Assembly: GCF_902459465.1 (NCBI RefSeq) | Contig: NC_047070.1 | Coordinates: 12,630,001-12,694,000, forward strand | Direction: 5' to 3' | Length of the DNA stretch: 64,000 nucleotides | Source of the DNA: Asterias rubens | Taxonomy: Eukaryota > Echinodermata > Asteroidea > Forcipulatida > Asteriidae | Part shown: positions 11,086-24,145 of the stretch, piece after piece | How the letters are laid out: each line of letters begins with the position of its first letter | Position numbering within the stretch: position 1 is the stretch's first letter | Translations under genes and position numbers: made by a program | The notes under the pieces: model-generated | The model's input: the letters and a program-made list of their open reading frames with translations, nothing else | Databases searched by the model: none | What the model was told of the DNA's origin: nothing

Positions 11086-13027
11086 CTACAAGGAACAAAT
11101 CAGATACAATATCTTATTATTGTCTATGTTTCAAATGAAGGAAGAAGTTAAATTGATCAGATGACAAGAAATCCTTAACTTGGAAAGAATAAAGAGAACA
11201 AGTTTTTGAAGGCTCATGATAGTCCTCAATCCTGATTACAGTCATTTTGGTTTGCAACAGATGGCAACAAACAAAACACAGTTATCACTATCAGGAATCA
11301 ATGAATCTTGAACTAAAACCTCTGGTGACATCTAAGTTACTTCATTACAAAACAAAGAATTCATTTGATTTACTGAGTGTAGATCGGCTCATACTGACAT
11401 AAACAGATTGAACCATGATGTACAGGTCATGGTATCAAATGATACCCAACCAGAGATTATTGGATGTCAAAATCAAACTCCCCAATTATAACCTGTTAAC
11501 CCTCATTATTGTATCTTCTCCCATATGAGTACACTAATAGTCCCTTAACCAATAAACCTTGAAGTGACACAAAGTCTTATCATTATGCCTGCATCTTTGT
11601 AACTTTTCCTTTGTGCAAAAGCATTAACTGAAATAGATTCTTATGATATTGAACACTAGGTCATATTGCCATGCCTTCCAGGCTCAATTTGGTTATTATT
11701 AATCAGAATGAAGGAGAAACAAGATGGCTTCGTTATGATAAATGTCCATTGTGCAATATGAGACATAAAGATTAGGATATGAGGCATTCATTTACATTAG
11801 CTGCACAAGAAACTCACACCATCTATCATTAAAATGCCATTTATGCTCAATTTCCCGTTGTTGTTGCAATTAACTCCATGACCAAACTGTGGAAGTTGCA
11901 GAAATTAACCTAATCAATTTCACAATTATAATTGGCCTCACAAGTCTCAAATTGACATATAATTCATTGTGAGATTTAAGTATTGGTTTCCTTATGGACC
12001 GACTCTGACCAATTCCAGAATGACTCCTGCTAAAGAGTTAGAGCAGCTAGTTAACACTGGGAACACCAATATCCGTCCATCACACTTACTGATACTAAGA
12101 ATTGAGATAACCCCCTCCCAGTTTGCTGTAAATCAACCCAATTTCAGTTACTTCATAATTTGTCTCTCATGAAGTTCATGACCCATTAACAAAGCTTCTA
12201 ACTGATCTGAGGAATCAACTTTGGTTAAACCAGATAATTCGATTATTTGATTCCTTTCGTAAGATAGAAATATTCTATATTCCCTTCTCTTGTCTGCCTC
12301 AGCAAAAGTAGGAACATAAAAACATCACCCGCTGTAAAACCCTTAATCAGTTTGCTTCATGTTTTTCATAAAAAAATAAAAGAGCGATAGGCAGTAGACT
12401 TCATCAGATGGATGAGCAAGTCGATTCTGTTGTCCATGTTGGAATTAAATTTTCTCAGGTGTTTTAAAGAGGGCCGTTTTGACACTGGACTTTGATGCTA
12501 GAGGAAATCAATGGCAGACACCTTGATGGGTCCCGGCAACGGAGTGGGTGATTGGGGAGACTAGAAAGGAAGAAGCGAAGGAATGAGATGTAGAATGATG
12601 CAGAGGGATCCTCAATCATTAGACACTAAAGGACACTACAAGAACAAGGTTTCAATGCGACAAACAATATGGACAGGTATTCCTGCACTAAGTTACTCTA
12701 GCCTCACACTACCAAAATGATACTCTATATAGTACAGTCACAATGGTTTGAGATGTGAAGATAATGCGTAATAACTTTGTTTGAGAACAATTGTGGGCAC
12801 ATTTCAACATTTCATGTTGTTCCGTTAACTTGTTCACGTGTTTGTCCATGTCAAAGCTTTTGGGGGAAACTAATGCATAAAGCTGTGGGATCCCACAGCA
12901 AAACATTTCCAAATTCGAAAAGAAACTTGACTTTAAAACCATTCAGTTGATTAACAATTTCAATTGATAAGACGATTGAAAGACACGCTCTATAAAAAAA
13001 AACAGTAGGCCTGGCTGCTTTTATTTT
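11086..13027 (-). other. Long intron, first part: nothing recognised
   Basis: AT-rich intron sequence after the donor side of the 11.0-kb exon. No repeats or coding signals I can support. Confidence 0.5.
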
Positions 13028-16000
13028 AATCAGTGAGATCACCAATGGTTATCAGTGAGATCAGCACTGGCAATCAGTGGGATCAGCCCTGGTAATCAGT
13101 GAGATCAGCACTGGCAATCAGTGGGATCAGCACTGGCAATTAGTGAGATCAGCACTGGTAATCAGTGAGATTAGCACTGGTAATCAGTGAGATCAGCACT
13201 GGCAATTAGTGAGATCAGCACTGGCAATCAGTGAGATCAGCACTGGCAATTAGTGAGATTAGCACTGGCAATCAGTGGGATCAGCACTGCCAATCAGTGA
13301 GATCAGCACTGGCAATCAGTGGGATCAGCACTGACAATTAGTGAGATTAGCACTGGCAATCAGTGAGATCAGCACTGGCAATTAGTGAGATCAGCACTGG
13401 TAATCAGTGAGATTAGCACTGGCAATCAGTGGGATCAGCACTGGCAAACAGTGGAATCTGCACTGGGAATTAGTGAGATCAGCACTGGTAATCAGTGAGA
13501 TCAGCACTGGCAATCAGTGAGATCAGCACTGGTAATCAGTGGGATCAGCACTGGCAATCAGTGAGATCAGCACTGGCAATCAGTGGGATCAGCACTGGCA
13601 ATTAGTGAGATTAGCACTGGCAATCAGTGGGATCAGCACTGACAAACAGTGGAATCTGCACTGGGAATTAGTGAGATCACCAATGGTAATCAGTGAGATC
13701 AGCACTGGCAATCAGTGAGATCAGCACTGGCAATCAGTGAGATCAGCACTGGTAATCAGTCAGATCAGCACTGGCAATTAGTGAGATCAGCACTGGCAAT
13801 CAGTGGGATCAGCACTGGTAATCAGTGGGATCAGCACTGGCAATCAGTGGGATCAGCACTGGCAATTAGTGAGATCAGCACTGGTAATCAGTGAGATCAG
13901 CACTGGCAATTAGTGAGATTAGCACTGGCAATCAGTGGGATCAGCACTGGCAAACAGTGGAATCTGCACTGGGAATTAGTGAGATCAGCACTGGTAATCA
14001 GTGAGATCAGCACTGGCAATTAGTGAGATTAGCACTGGCAATCAGTGGGATCAGCACTGGCAATCAGTTGGATCAGCACTGGCAATCAGTGGGATCAGCA
14101 CTGGCAATCAGTGAGATCAGCACTGGCAATCAGTGGGATCAGCACTGGCAATTAGTGAGATCAGCACTGGTAATCAGTGAGATCAGCACTGGTAATCAGT
14201 GAGATCAGCACTGGCAATTAGTGAGATCAGCACTGGCAATCAGTGAGATCAGCACTGGCAATTAGTGAGATTAGCACTGGCAATCAGTGGGATCAGCACT
14301 GCCAATCAGTGAGATCAGCACTGGCAATCAGTGGGATCAGCACTGACAATTAGTGAGATTAGCACTGGCAATCAGTGGAATCAGCAGTGGCAATCAGTGA
14401 GATCAGCACTGGCAATTAGTGAGATCAGCACTGGTAATCAGTGAGATTAGCACTGGCAATCAGTGGGATCAGCACTGGCAAACAGTGGAATCTGCACTGG
14501 GAATTAGTGAGATCAGCACTGGTAATCAGTGAGATCAGCACTGGCAATTAGTGAGATCAGCACTGGTAATCAGTGGGATCAGCACTGGCAATCAGTGAGA
14601 TCACCACTGGCAATCAGTGGGATCAGCACTGGCAATCAGTGAGATTAGCACTGGCAATCAGTGGGATCAGCACTGACAAACAGTGGAATCTGCACTGGGA
14701 ATTAGTGAGATCACCAATGGTAATCAGTGAGATCAGCACTGGCAATCAGTGGGATCAGCACTGGCAATTAGTGAGATCAGCACTGGTAATCAGTCAGATC
14801 AGCACTGGCAATTAGTGAGATCAGCACTGGCAATCAGTGGGATCAGCACTGGTTATCAGTGAGATCAGCACTGGCAATCAGTGGGATCAGCACTGGCAAT
14901 TAGTGAGATTAGCACTGGCAATCAGTGGGATCAGCACTGGCAAACAGTGGAATCTGCACTGGGAATTAGTGAGATCAGCACTGGTAATCAGTGAGATCAG
15001 CACTGGCAATTAGTGAGATTAGCACTGGCAATCAGTGGGATCAGCACTGGCAATCAGTTGGATCAGCACTGGCAATCAGTGGGATCAGCACTGGCAATTA
15101 GTGAGATTAGCACTGGCAATCAGTGGGATCAGCACTGGCAATCAGTGAGATCAGCACTGGCAATTAGTGAGATTAGCACTGGCAATCAGTGGGATCAGCA
15201 TTGGCAATTAGTGAGATTAGCACTGGCAATCAGTGGGATCAGGACTGGCAATTAGTGAGATTAGCACTGGCAATCAGTAGGATCAGCACTGGCAATTAGT
15301 GAGATCAGCACTGGCAATCAGTAGGATCAGCACTGGCAATCAGTGAGATCAGCACTGACAATAAGTGAGATTAGCACTGGCAATCAGTGGAATCAGCAGT
15401 GGCAATCAGTGAGATCAGCACTGGCAATTAGTGAGATCAGCACTGGTAATCAGTGAGATTAGCACTGGCAATCAGTGGGATCAGCACTGGCAAACAGTGG
15501 AATCTGCACTGGGAATTAGTGAGATCAGCACTGGTAATCAGTGAGATCAGCACTGGCAATTAGTGAGATCAGCACTGGTAATCAGTGGGATCAGCACTGG
15601 CAATCAGTGAGATCACCACTGGCAATCAGTGGGATCAGCACTGGCAATCAGTGAGATTAGCACTGGCAATCAGTGGGATCAGCACTGGCAATCAGTGGGA
15701 TCAGGACTGGCAATTAGTGAGATTAGCACTGGCAATCAGTAGGATCAGCACTGGCAATTAGTGAGATCAGCACTGGCAATCAGTAGGATCAGCACTGGCA
15801 ATCAGTGAGATCAGCACTTGTAATTAGTGAGATTAGCACTGGCAATCAGTGGGATCAGCACAGGCAATCAGTGAGATCAGCACTGGCAATCAGTGGGATC
15901 AGCACTGGCAATCAGTGAGATCAGCACTGGCAATTAGTGGGATCAGAACTGGCAATCAGTGAGATCAGCACTGGCAATCAGTGGGATCAGCACTGGCAAT

Positions 16001-16213
16001 CAGTGGGATCAGCACTGGGAGTCAGTGAGATCAGCACTGGTAATCAGTGGGATCAGTACTGGAAATCAGTGAGATCAGCACTGGTAATCAGTTGGATCAG
16101 CACGGGTAATCAGTGAGATCAGCACTGGTAATCAGTGAGATCAGCACTGGTAATCAGTGGGATCAGCACTGGTAATCAGTGAGATCAGCACTGGTAATCA
16201 GTGGGATCAGCAC
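13028..16213. repeat. 22-bp satellite array with ~1-kb higher-order period
   Basis: About 145 tandem copies of a 22-bp unit of the form 'gatcagcactggcaatcag' + 'tg[a/g]'. Variants include ggtaat, caatta and gattag. A marked variant monomer (gtggaatctgcactggga) recurs at 13451, 13649, 13957, 14485, 14683, 14947 and 15497. Matching pairs are 1034, 1034, 990 and 1012 bp apart, which are 47, 47, 45 and 46 units. This is a higher-order repeat of about 1 kb. It lies in the long intron of the nucleophosmin-like gene. Open frames inside it are repeat artefacts. Confidence 0.97.
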
Positions 16214-16368
16214 CAACCTCGCTACCATGGGCAGCGCGTCGATCACCCGCTAGCTCTGCGTACGTCTCTAACCCCTGGGAGGGAAGTTCCGATCCGTGTC
16301 CTTGATTGGCTTTCCTATACGCGCAAAATATGAAACGCTGTGCGTCTTCAAAAAGCTCTATATGCGGA
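16214..16368. other. 155-bp CpG-rich unique segment inside the 22-bp array
   Basis: Unlike its AT-rich neighbours, this block is GC- and CpG-rich (gcagcgcgtcgatcacccgc, tacgcgc). It separates the ordered array from a decayed tail. It starts flush after '...gatcagcac' and the repeat resumes with 'aatcagtggaatcagc'. It has a gattgg (inverted CCAAT) motif. I recognise no gene in it. Confidence 0.6.
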
Positions 16369-16505
16369 AATCAGTGGAATCAGCACTGGGAGTCAGTGAG
16401 ATCAGCACTGGTATTCAGTTATATTAGCTTTGGTAATAAGTAGGATCAGCAATGGTAATAGGTGAGATTAGCTCTGGTAATCAGTGGGATTAGCACAAGT
16501 AATAG
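16369..16505. repeat. Degenerate tail of the 22-bp satellite
   Basis: About six strongly mutated units (for example 'gtaataggtgagattagctc') following the CpG-rich interruption, then ordinary intron sequence. Confidence 0.8.
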
Positions 16506-19171
16506 GTGACAAGCTTCTTTTCCAAGAACAGTTGAGATAGTGAGATTTCCGAATGAAACAATGCCCTCTATAGTGAAGCTAATGTGTACCACTCCCTTAA
16601 AGCCAATAGGCCTTTGTGGTGCAATGTCAGTTAATTTCCTGTGTAATGAGATTTAGAAGATAACTATGAGTAGATACAAACAAATTTCACAGCATCCTAG
16701 TCCTGCAATTCTCCCCAAAATAAATCAGTAAAATATGCAAGTAATTTCATTTTATTATGATGGGAACTGAATTATTGATGTCTGGTTTAAATAAAGATTG
16801 AGGATAGAGGATGGAGTTTCCCCGCAGCCAGACGCATGATCCCAGGAATCCATCACATTTTGGCAAGGAGTAAATTTGTCTTCCATGTAGTCCCGATGTA
16901 ATTTCCCTATGATCAGACCACACTGTGTAGCACTTCGCACGCATGTTAATAAAGTGGGTTGAGTAATCATGGTGCAATCACCAATGATAATCAAGTCATT
17001 CATCCACACTACTTCAGGTAAAAATAACCCCACTGCGATAGTTTGAACATGGCTGGAATGCCTCAACCGCAAGTCTCAATTAAACAACTTGTGGTAAGCC
17101 ACTATAAAACAGAATCACTTATTACTCCCTTAAATTAACAAGTTTCAGATACAACACTCTCGCCCTTGCAACTGGAAAAAAAAATGAAATTTTGGTTAGA
17201 TTCAAAATTGTCTAACTTCTTGTAAGGTGAGTTATTGATGGACTATATCGTATCAGAGGTTTAAGGGGAGATTTCCTGTTTTTCATACTTTGGCAAAGTG
17301 GTCACGATTTTAGGAGATGAGAGGAATTATAAATGACTGGATTATATTTAACCTTCTGTTTGCACTATCTTTAAATATCATTTGCTGGACATATTTAACA
17401 ATTCTTTGATGTGGGGTGTCATCACACTATCCAATTTGCAGTTTATGGTGCTGAAGCTATTGTTGCCTTTTCTCCCCTTCAAATCAATGTAACAAACATA
17501 AGGGCAGAATATAGTCTGACCCCAGTTAAGTATTATTAGACATTATTGCCATTGCAGACAGGGGACATGACAAAGATAAATTGATGGAAATCTGAATGGA
17601 AGGTGATACAAACTTATTCCCAGTGAGAATTGTTTCCATGAGTTTGGTAATGAACTGATGACAACACAATTCCAAAGAGTAAGTGCAGGATGTGTAGCTT
17701 GATAGAGAACTGAATTTGCAATCATAATAGCAACAAGTCTAGCATAAAGTACAGTCATTTATCATTTATAACACATTCTAGCATATCAGCCAAATCACTG
17801 TTGAAGAATAGTTGTCACCCAACAAATTCAAAGAACTTCAATTCTGTTTAGCAATTAGTTTAAATGTTGAGATAAGGGCAAGTTTGTGCCAATCCAATTA
17901 TTAATTTGAATCTATTAAAAGCTGCCTAAACAATATGGGAGGTAATTATTTGTAAATAACAGAAATGTCTTTTTCCTTGAAATATAAATCAATTTTATAA
18001 CTACTCTTTCACTCTAAATCAAAGCAGTTACAGGCAAAATCACCCTGAGATATTACCATCTAAAACACTGCATTTTAGAGGAAAACCAATTTGAACCTTA
18101 TCTTAATTCACCAGAAGCAAAACTGAGGGATGACCCATGAAGAGTAGAAGACAAATTGAAAGAAATTTGCCAGTTAATAAAAATGAGGTCCAGCAGGTCC
18201 CTCCAATGTAAATACTGCCTTCAAGCTTAAGATGGATAGTATGTGCACAGGCTCTGACGATGAGGGAGAAAACTGTGGCAGAATGAGCAAGGAAGAGAGA
18301 TTAAGCTTTCTTTGGTTGCACAGCTAGGTTGAATCTCAGGACCGATGACGACCCGGTCTCAAAGTACTACAAAAGCAAACAGACCCCTTGAGAATCCAGG
18401 GAGCTGAGATGCATGTCTAATAGCTAATTGAACACAAGACTCAAGTGTTTACCATGTATTGGTTTGGTGTTGCGTACCATACTATGATTCACAGAGCAGG
18501 CAACAAACACTTGTAGAGTTGTACTCTGTTAAACTTTATACTCAACCTTAACTCTGACCCTAATATAAAAAGTGCTGCCAAATTGAGTAAGTTTTCTAAA
18601 AGAAACACTTCTGGGTAAAAACATCTGACTAATTAAAAAGAAATTACCCAGTCAGTTTCCCTTGTGGTTTATATTGATATAAATAAAACAAACAGACAAC
18701 CAAATGTAAGCAGTGCCTGAAAATCATACACTAAAGTTTGAATGAATGGGAGGCGAGTTCAAGCGGGAGGAAGTTTAAACTTGCAGGTGTGCATCATATA
18801 CAATTAATATGGTGTGAAAAAGATTGACATCAAAGGAGAAACAAAATCATGTCTACAAGAGCAGAATACATGTGACAGAAACATAATCATGTGATTACAT
18901 TACCGACTACATTAGCGATTACATTACTGAAAAGGGAAATGTGGCTTATCTAGAAATGAAGATGGAAATTAATCAAAGTAGGCAGAATATTAGACAGAAT
19001 ATTGAGTGAGCAAGATAGTTGTCTTAAAGTTGTTAATTGGTTCAACAAAATAGGAAAGATATACATAGAAATACAAATATAATAAAAACATAACTGTCCG
19101 GGATTATGATACCTGGGAAGATAAATATCCAATATAAATATCACTCTACATTGAGAGAGAATAATAAATAA
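16506..19171 (-). other. Long intron: no supported feature
   Basis: Overlapping minus-strand open frames at 16.75-17.07 kb (105 and 76 codons) have TTG or internal starts and no recognisable domain. The rest is plain AT-rich intron. Confidence 0.45.
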
Positions 19172-19335
19172 GGGAATCAATGTGTGGTGAAGAGGTTTTC
19201 AACTAGTGGTTTAATCCCAACGAGGCCTGGTTCTTGATAATTTTACCGAGACGAAGTCGAGGTAAATTATAAAGAACCAGGCCTCGGCGGGTTTAAACCA
19301 CTAGTTAAAAACCGATTGAACACACTTTGATTCCC
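19172..19335. mobile_element. Foldback (long inverted repeat) element
   Basis: Two arms of about 75-80 bp, 19172-19250 and 19259-19335, pair across a loop of a few bases. Core stretches such as 'aactagtggttta' and 'gaggcctggttctt' have exact complements. The outer parts (gggaatcaatgtgtg) pair imperfectly. Reads like a palindromic MITE or the terminus of a larger DNA element. The next ~400 bp (to ~19740) hold two related 'ccaataggaat...gaaac' motifs and may belong to it. Confidence 0.65.
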
Positions 19336-19840
19336 ATTAATAAATACCTTTTCAGTCAAAAACATCATCACTTTTTGGTCAAAAAGTAAAACAAATGCAA
19401 AAATATAATTGTTAAATGATTTCTTTCAACACAACACCCCTCCAGCTATGAAATGGTAAAGCCCTCCGCCGCCCTCGGGTAAAGGGAATGATGTGCGCGT
19501 CGCACGTATCGCGTGATGTGGCACAACTGTTTCAGCTGTGCTCTCGACCAATAGGAATGAAGAAACCGTCTTATAAGAACAGGTGCAAGGTCGCGTGTCA
19601 CGCCCATGAATTAACACTTTTTACCGGTCATAAACAAAGGTTTATACACACCCACGTGACGCGCTCTCCACCAATAGGAATAGCGAAACTGTCCGAGGTA
19701 TTTATAAATGCTGATTTATAAATAAAAAAAGTATTATGTCACGTTGGAAGTGCATTTAAAAAAAAATCTACTGACATTTCCGTTCGTTTTTAATAGATAA
19801 ACAAACATCTTATAAAAGCAAACTTAAAGTGAAGATTCAA

Positions 19841-20000
19841 TTAAAGGCAGTGGACACTATTGGTAATTGCCAAAGACTAGCATTCACAGTTGGTGTATCT
19901 CAACATATGCATAAAATAACACACCTGTGAAAATTTGAGCTCAATCGGTCATCGAACTTGCGAGATAATAATGAAGAAAAAAAACACCCTTGTCACACCT
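19841..20000. mobile_element. Family A MITE, left half only
   Basis: Begins TTAAAGGCAGTGGACACTAT and follows the family consensus through 'caacatatgcataaaataac' to 'aacacccttgtcacac', then stops at about 20000. The right half is missing. Confidence 0.8.
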
Positions 20001-22929
20001 TACTTGCTCTATGGTTTTTATTGTTTTATCATTTCCCATACTCATATTCTATCTTTGATCCAAAAACGATTTATTTGTTGAAGTTCAATGTCACTTATAC
20101 AGCAGAAACATACACTCATCCAAAATGCAAGTAATGTACTTTGATTGATCTTTGCATTTTTCTATTCAAAGTTTTCTATTCACAGTTTTCTATTCAAAGT
20201 TTGCTTTTCATAGTTTTCTACCTTTATCAGCTTTATGAAGTTACAGCCCTACTGATTAATATTACTATTCACAAAACCAGAGTTGGTCCAGACCAAGGTT
20301 TGGTATTTCATAACAGAGAATTGTTCACCATAGGTCATAACAATTATATGACACATTGTCAGATGGAAAGTAACAAATTCCATCAACTACATACAAGTCA
20401 TATACTCTGTCTATTGGAACCAAACTCTTTGTTCACAACTATTGATAGAAAACTTGCAACTAGCCAAACTGAGTAAAGAACTCATCTGAAACATGACATT
20501 TCCATGACCTGATAAATACCAGCAAACAAAAGCCTGATACCTAGGGGCAGGATTGGTCTTCCCCAGCATCAGACAAAACCACAAACTAACAGATTGAAAA
20601 AAAGTGTGCAAGTGTGGCAGAGGGAGGTCATTAACTGGGACAAGTTAAACTGTGCACTACATTCAATTGTTCAAGACATTGCCTTTTTAAGAAGTCACAT
20701 TCTAAAGAGTTGGACAACATTTTGGTAACCTCTTTTCAAACTATGATGTCACAAGTCACAACCTTGATTTAAACAAAACTAAACTTCACTTTCATTCTGC
20801 ATCAGTGGTTCAAATAATGCAAGAAAAGAAAAAAAAAACGAAATTGAAAGGCAAAAACTGTCTGGTCCTTTTTCCATACAACCCAAATTAGCACCAGTAT
20901 TGTCTACCTGTATTACACCATGGAGGTATTTCTACCTCCATGATTACACAAGGGGTGGTGGTAAGGACATGACACAGGTTGCTACATGATTAGCGTAAAG
21001 CTGTGAGCCCTTTGGACTTTCTCCTCCGTGACCACATTGAAAGTTACCGTGACTGGCTTTGGGTTTTTTCCCTGTTAGAGACTAGTAGAATGCCACCCAT
21101 CCCTAGCCTGTGCACAGTCGCCTTTGACCTAGGCAGGATATGAATTGCCCGAGTCGTTTTTCGCTCATCTGGGCGAGATTGAAAAAAAGGCCGAGCGTAG
21201 TTGTTTGTATTGTTGCGAGACAGGACAAAACTACCAAAACAAATTTGCGCATTCTGTGACTAGGTGTGATGTATAAAGGAAGTTATGGTTGCAAAGTCTT
21301 TTACAATGTGGTCGCGGTGGGTTCACAGCAAGGAGCTGTTCCCAGTGGTCTTTTTAGCGGCCCTTATAATAGACTTTTCCTGCACAAAAATCTTCCGCGA
21401 CTTCTTTCAGCCTATAAGTTTTACATCATGGTTGCGGTAAGTTGACAGAGAGGTCAGGTTACCATGCATCCCCATTGGATTCTAAAGAAAAGCCGCGATT
21501 CTCTGACGAGAAAAGTTCAATGGGAGCACAGCTTAACACTTTGTACTCTGTTCTCATGCAGAACTAAGAAATCCATTGGCCAATCCATAACTAAGCCAGG
21601 AGTCATGTTTTATCAGGGTCTGGCCCAAATTTGACAGAGCTACTCCGCACACGGATTTATTTGCTTAAAGTAACAGGTTCTCAGCAAAAATAACGTTACA
21701 TTTGTACTGTTGTGATTGGTGCATTACTAAGAACAGCAGGAAATTGCTCAACAAATTTATCTTCAAAGCAAAATGAGTAGGGACTCTGAATCAATTTAGT
21801 GAAGTAGGCCGACATTAGTTTGGCTGGTAACATGCTCCGAGACTACTTGCCAGCAAGCTTATTGAAATTGGGCCTAGGTGACTTGTAACTCATTTTGTTA
21901 GAATTGGTCACATATGTTCTATGACCTAGTCATCACTTTTACTTTTTTTGTTGTTTCTTAAGCAATTTCAGGTGTTTAAGAATGCCCCTTGTTTGAGGAA
22001 CCCGTTTGTGGAACCATGGTGGAACTAATGCAGCAGGTGTGTACCTTCCCTGATTCCAGATAAGACATTAAGGATGCTGTTTAATTAAGATATCTCCTGT
22101 ATGTTGTGAGTCATAGCAGAGAAGAGGAACAACCTGGTCCCTGATCGTCTTATCCTCACTGGCCTAGAATCGACAGAGAGTAGCCAGGATTCTTACTGCT
22201 TCCCAGTATCAGGCTTGGATCTTGTAGGGGAAGCTTTTCAAGTGATCAAGTCAAAATTGATAAGCACAGGTTAAATGTTTCTCTTTAAGCCTTGGATGGC
22301 CTTGTCAATAAAGAAGCCAACAGAATCAATTGCTCAGGTCTGTTTGTACCCCTCCCTAAACAAGTGGCTGTGGTGAAGTGATTGCTTTCCTTCAGCCCTT
22401 TCAACCCGAATTCAGTCAGAACATCACTTATTTTCCTGTTGGCAGTATATTTAGTGTGCTTTGAGATGCTAACTGGTTACTTAAGGAAACATTGCAGACT
22501 TGCAGTCAGTCTGTCAATGGTTCAATCTCTTCAGGAAGGAGTGTAATCCCCAAGGCACCACGCTCATGAGCTTCTACCTTACAAGTAAACTCCTATCCCT
22601 GTAAACAAACAAAATATTGCACAAACCACAGACACTTCTCTTCTAACATTCTAAGACCACTGTTTTAATTCCAAGAAATTCAAGGTATGCATTTTCCAAA
22701 TATGGAGAGCAATTGTTGAGCATTGATATGAATTCCTCCAAAATGAAATCTTGATGAGTACCATGGAAACCTAATAGCATTGAATTCCTTGCAAAGTGTT
22801 ACAACATGCCACCAGCAACTTCATCCAAAAATAATACCCTCTGTAATCCAATAAAGATCCTAAGCAATCTGGTATTAACCTCTATTCACAAGGGTGAAGC
22901 TCCCATCAAGTTGGGTACATACAGGCACT
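20001..22929 (-). other. Long intron: minor motifs only
   Basis: Contains a short tandem 'ttttctattcaaag' cluster (20157-20220) and a 10-bp hairpin catggaggta/tacctccatg (20921-20944). A moderately GC-richer stretch at 21.0-21.5 kb has two loosely similar 'ggt[t/c]gcggt' blocks and may be an old transposon. No gene recognised. Confidence 0.4.
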
Positions 22930-24144
22930 TGGGTTGGTGATTACAGCCCACTAGCCACCCCAGTCCTACCCCCTTAAGGTCACTCTGGTAGTGGTCTATT
23001 AAGTCTGTCTTTGGTTGGTGATTACAGCCCACTAGCCACCCTAGTCCTACCCCCTTAAGGTCACTCTGGTAGTGGTCTATTAAGTCTGTCTTTGGTTGGT
23101 GATTACAGCCCACTAGCCACCCTAGTCCTACCCCCTTAAGGTCACTCTGGTAGTGGTCTATTAAGTCTGTCTTTGGTTGGTGATTACAGCCCACTAGCCA
23201 CCCTAGTCCTACCCCCTTAAGGTCACTCTGGTAGTGGTCTATTAAGTCTGTCTTTGGTTGGTGATTACAGCCCACTAGCCACCCTAGTCCTACCCCCTTA
23301 AGGTCACTCTGGTAGTGGTCTATTAAGTCTGTCTTTGGTTGGTGATTACAGCCCACTAGCCACCCTAGTCCTACCCCCTTAAGGTCACTCTGGTAGTGGT
23401 CTATTAAGTCTGTCTTTGGTTGGTGATTACAGCCCACTAGCCACCCTAGTCCTACCCCCTTAAGGTCACTCTGGTAGTGGTCTATTAAGTCTGTCTTTGG
23501 TTGGTGATTACAGCCCACTAGCCACCCTAGTCCTACCCCCTTAAGGTCACTCTGGTAGTGGTCTATTAAGTCTGTCTTTGGTTGGTGATTACAGCCCACT
23601 AGCCACCCTAGTCCTACCCCCTTAAGGTCACTCTGGTAGTGGTCTATTAAGTCTGTCTTTGGTTGGTGATTACAGCCCACTAGCCACCCTAGTCCTACCC
23701 CCTTAAGGTCACTCTGGTAGTGGTCTATTAAGTCTGTCTTTGGTTGGTGATTACAGCCCACTAGCCACCCCAGTCCTACCCCCTTAAGGTCACTCTGGTA
23801 GTGGTCTATTAAGTCTGTCTTTGGTTGGTGATTACAGCCCACTAGCCACCCCAGTCCTACCCCCTTAAGGTCACTCTGGTAGTGGTCTATTAAGTCTGTC
23901 TTTGGTTGGTGATTACAGCCCACTAGCCACCCTAGTCCTACCCCCTTAAGGTCACTCTGGTAGTGGTCTATTAAGTCTGTCTTTGGTTGGTGATTACAGC
24001 CCACTAGCCACCCTAGTCCTACCCCCTTAAGGTCACTCTGGTAGTGGTCTATTAAGTCTGTCTTTGGTTGGTGATTACAGCCCACTAGCCACCCTAGTCC
24101 TACCCCCTTAAGGTCACTCTGGTAGTGGTCTATTAAGTCTGTCT
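22930..24144. repeat. 81-bp tandem repeat, 15 near-identical copies
   Basis: Fifteen copies of an 81-bp unit beginning 'ttggttggtgattacagccc'. The only variation seen is C/T at one site (cacccc versus caccct); copies 1, 11 and 12 carry the C. Because 81 is divisible by three, one minus-strand frame stays open for 422 codons. That frame contains no ATG before its last dozen codons, opens at a TTG, and has an in-frame TAA just upstream. The single variable site is synonymous in that frame. I read this as a recently expanded intronic minisatellite, not a protein gene. Confidence 0.95.
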
Positions 24145-24145
24145 T

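Noticed and set aside
14573..15255. Two 80-codon frames within the 22-bp array
   Set aside because: Satellite translation artefacts.
16747..17072. Two overlapping minus-strand frames of 76 and 105 codons
   Set aside because: Non-ATG or internal starts, mutually overlapping in different frames, no recognisable family.
22930..24144. CRISPR-like array
   Set aside because: Repeats are directly adjacent with no unique spacers, in eukaryotic-looking DNA.
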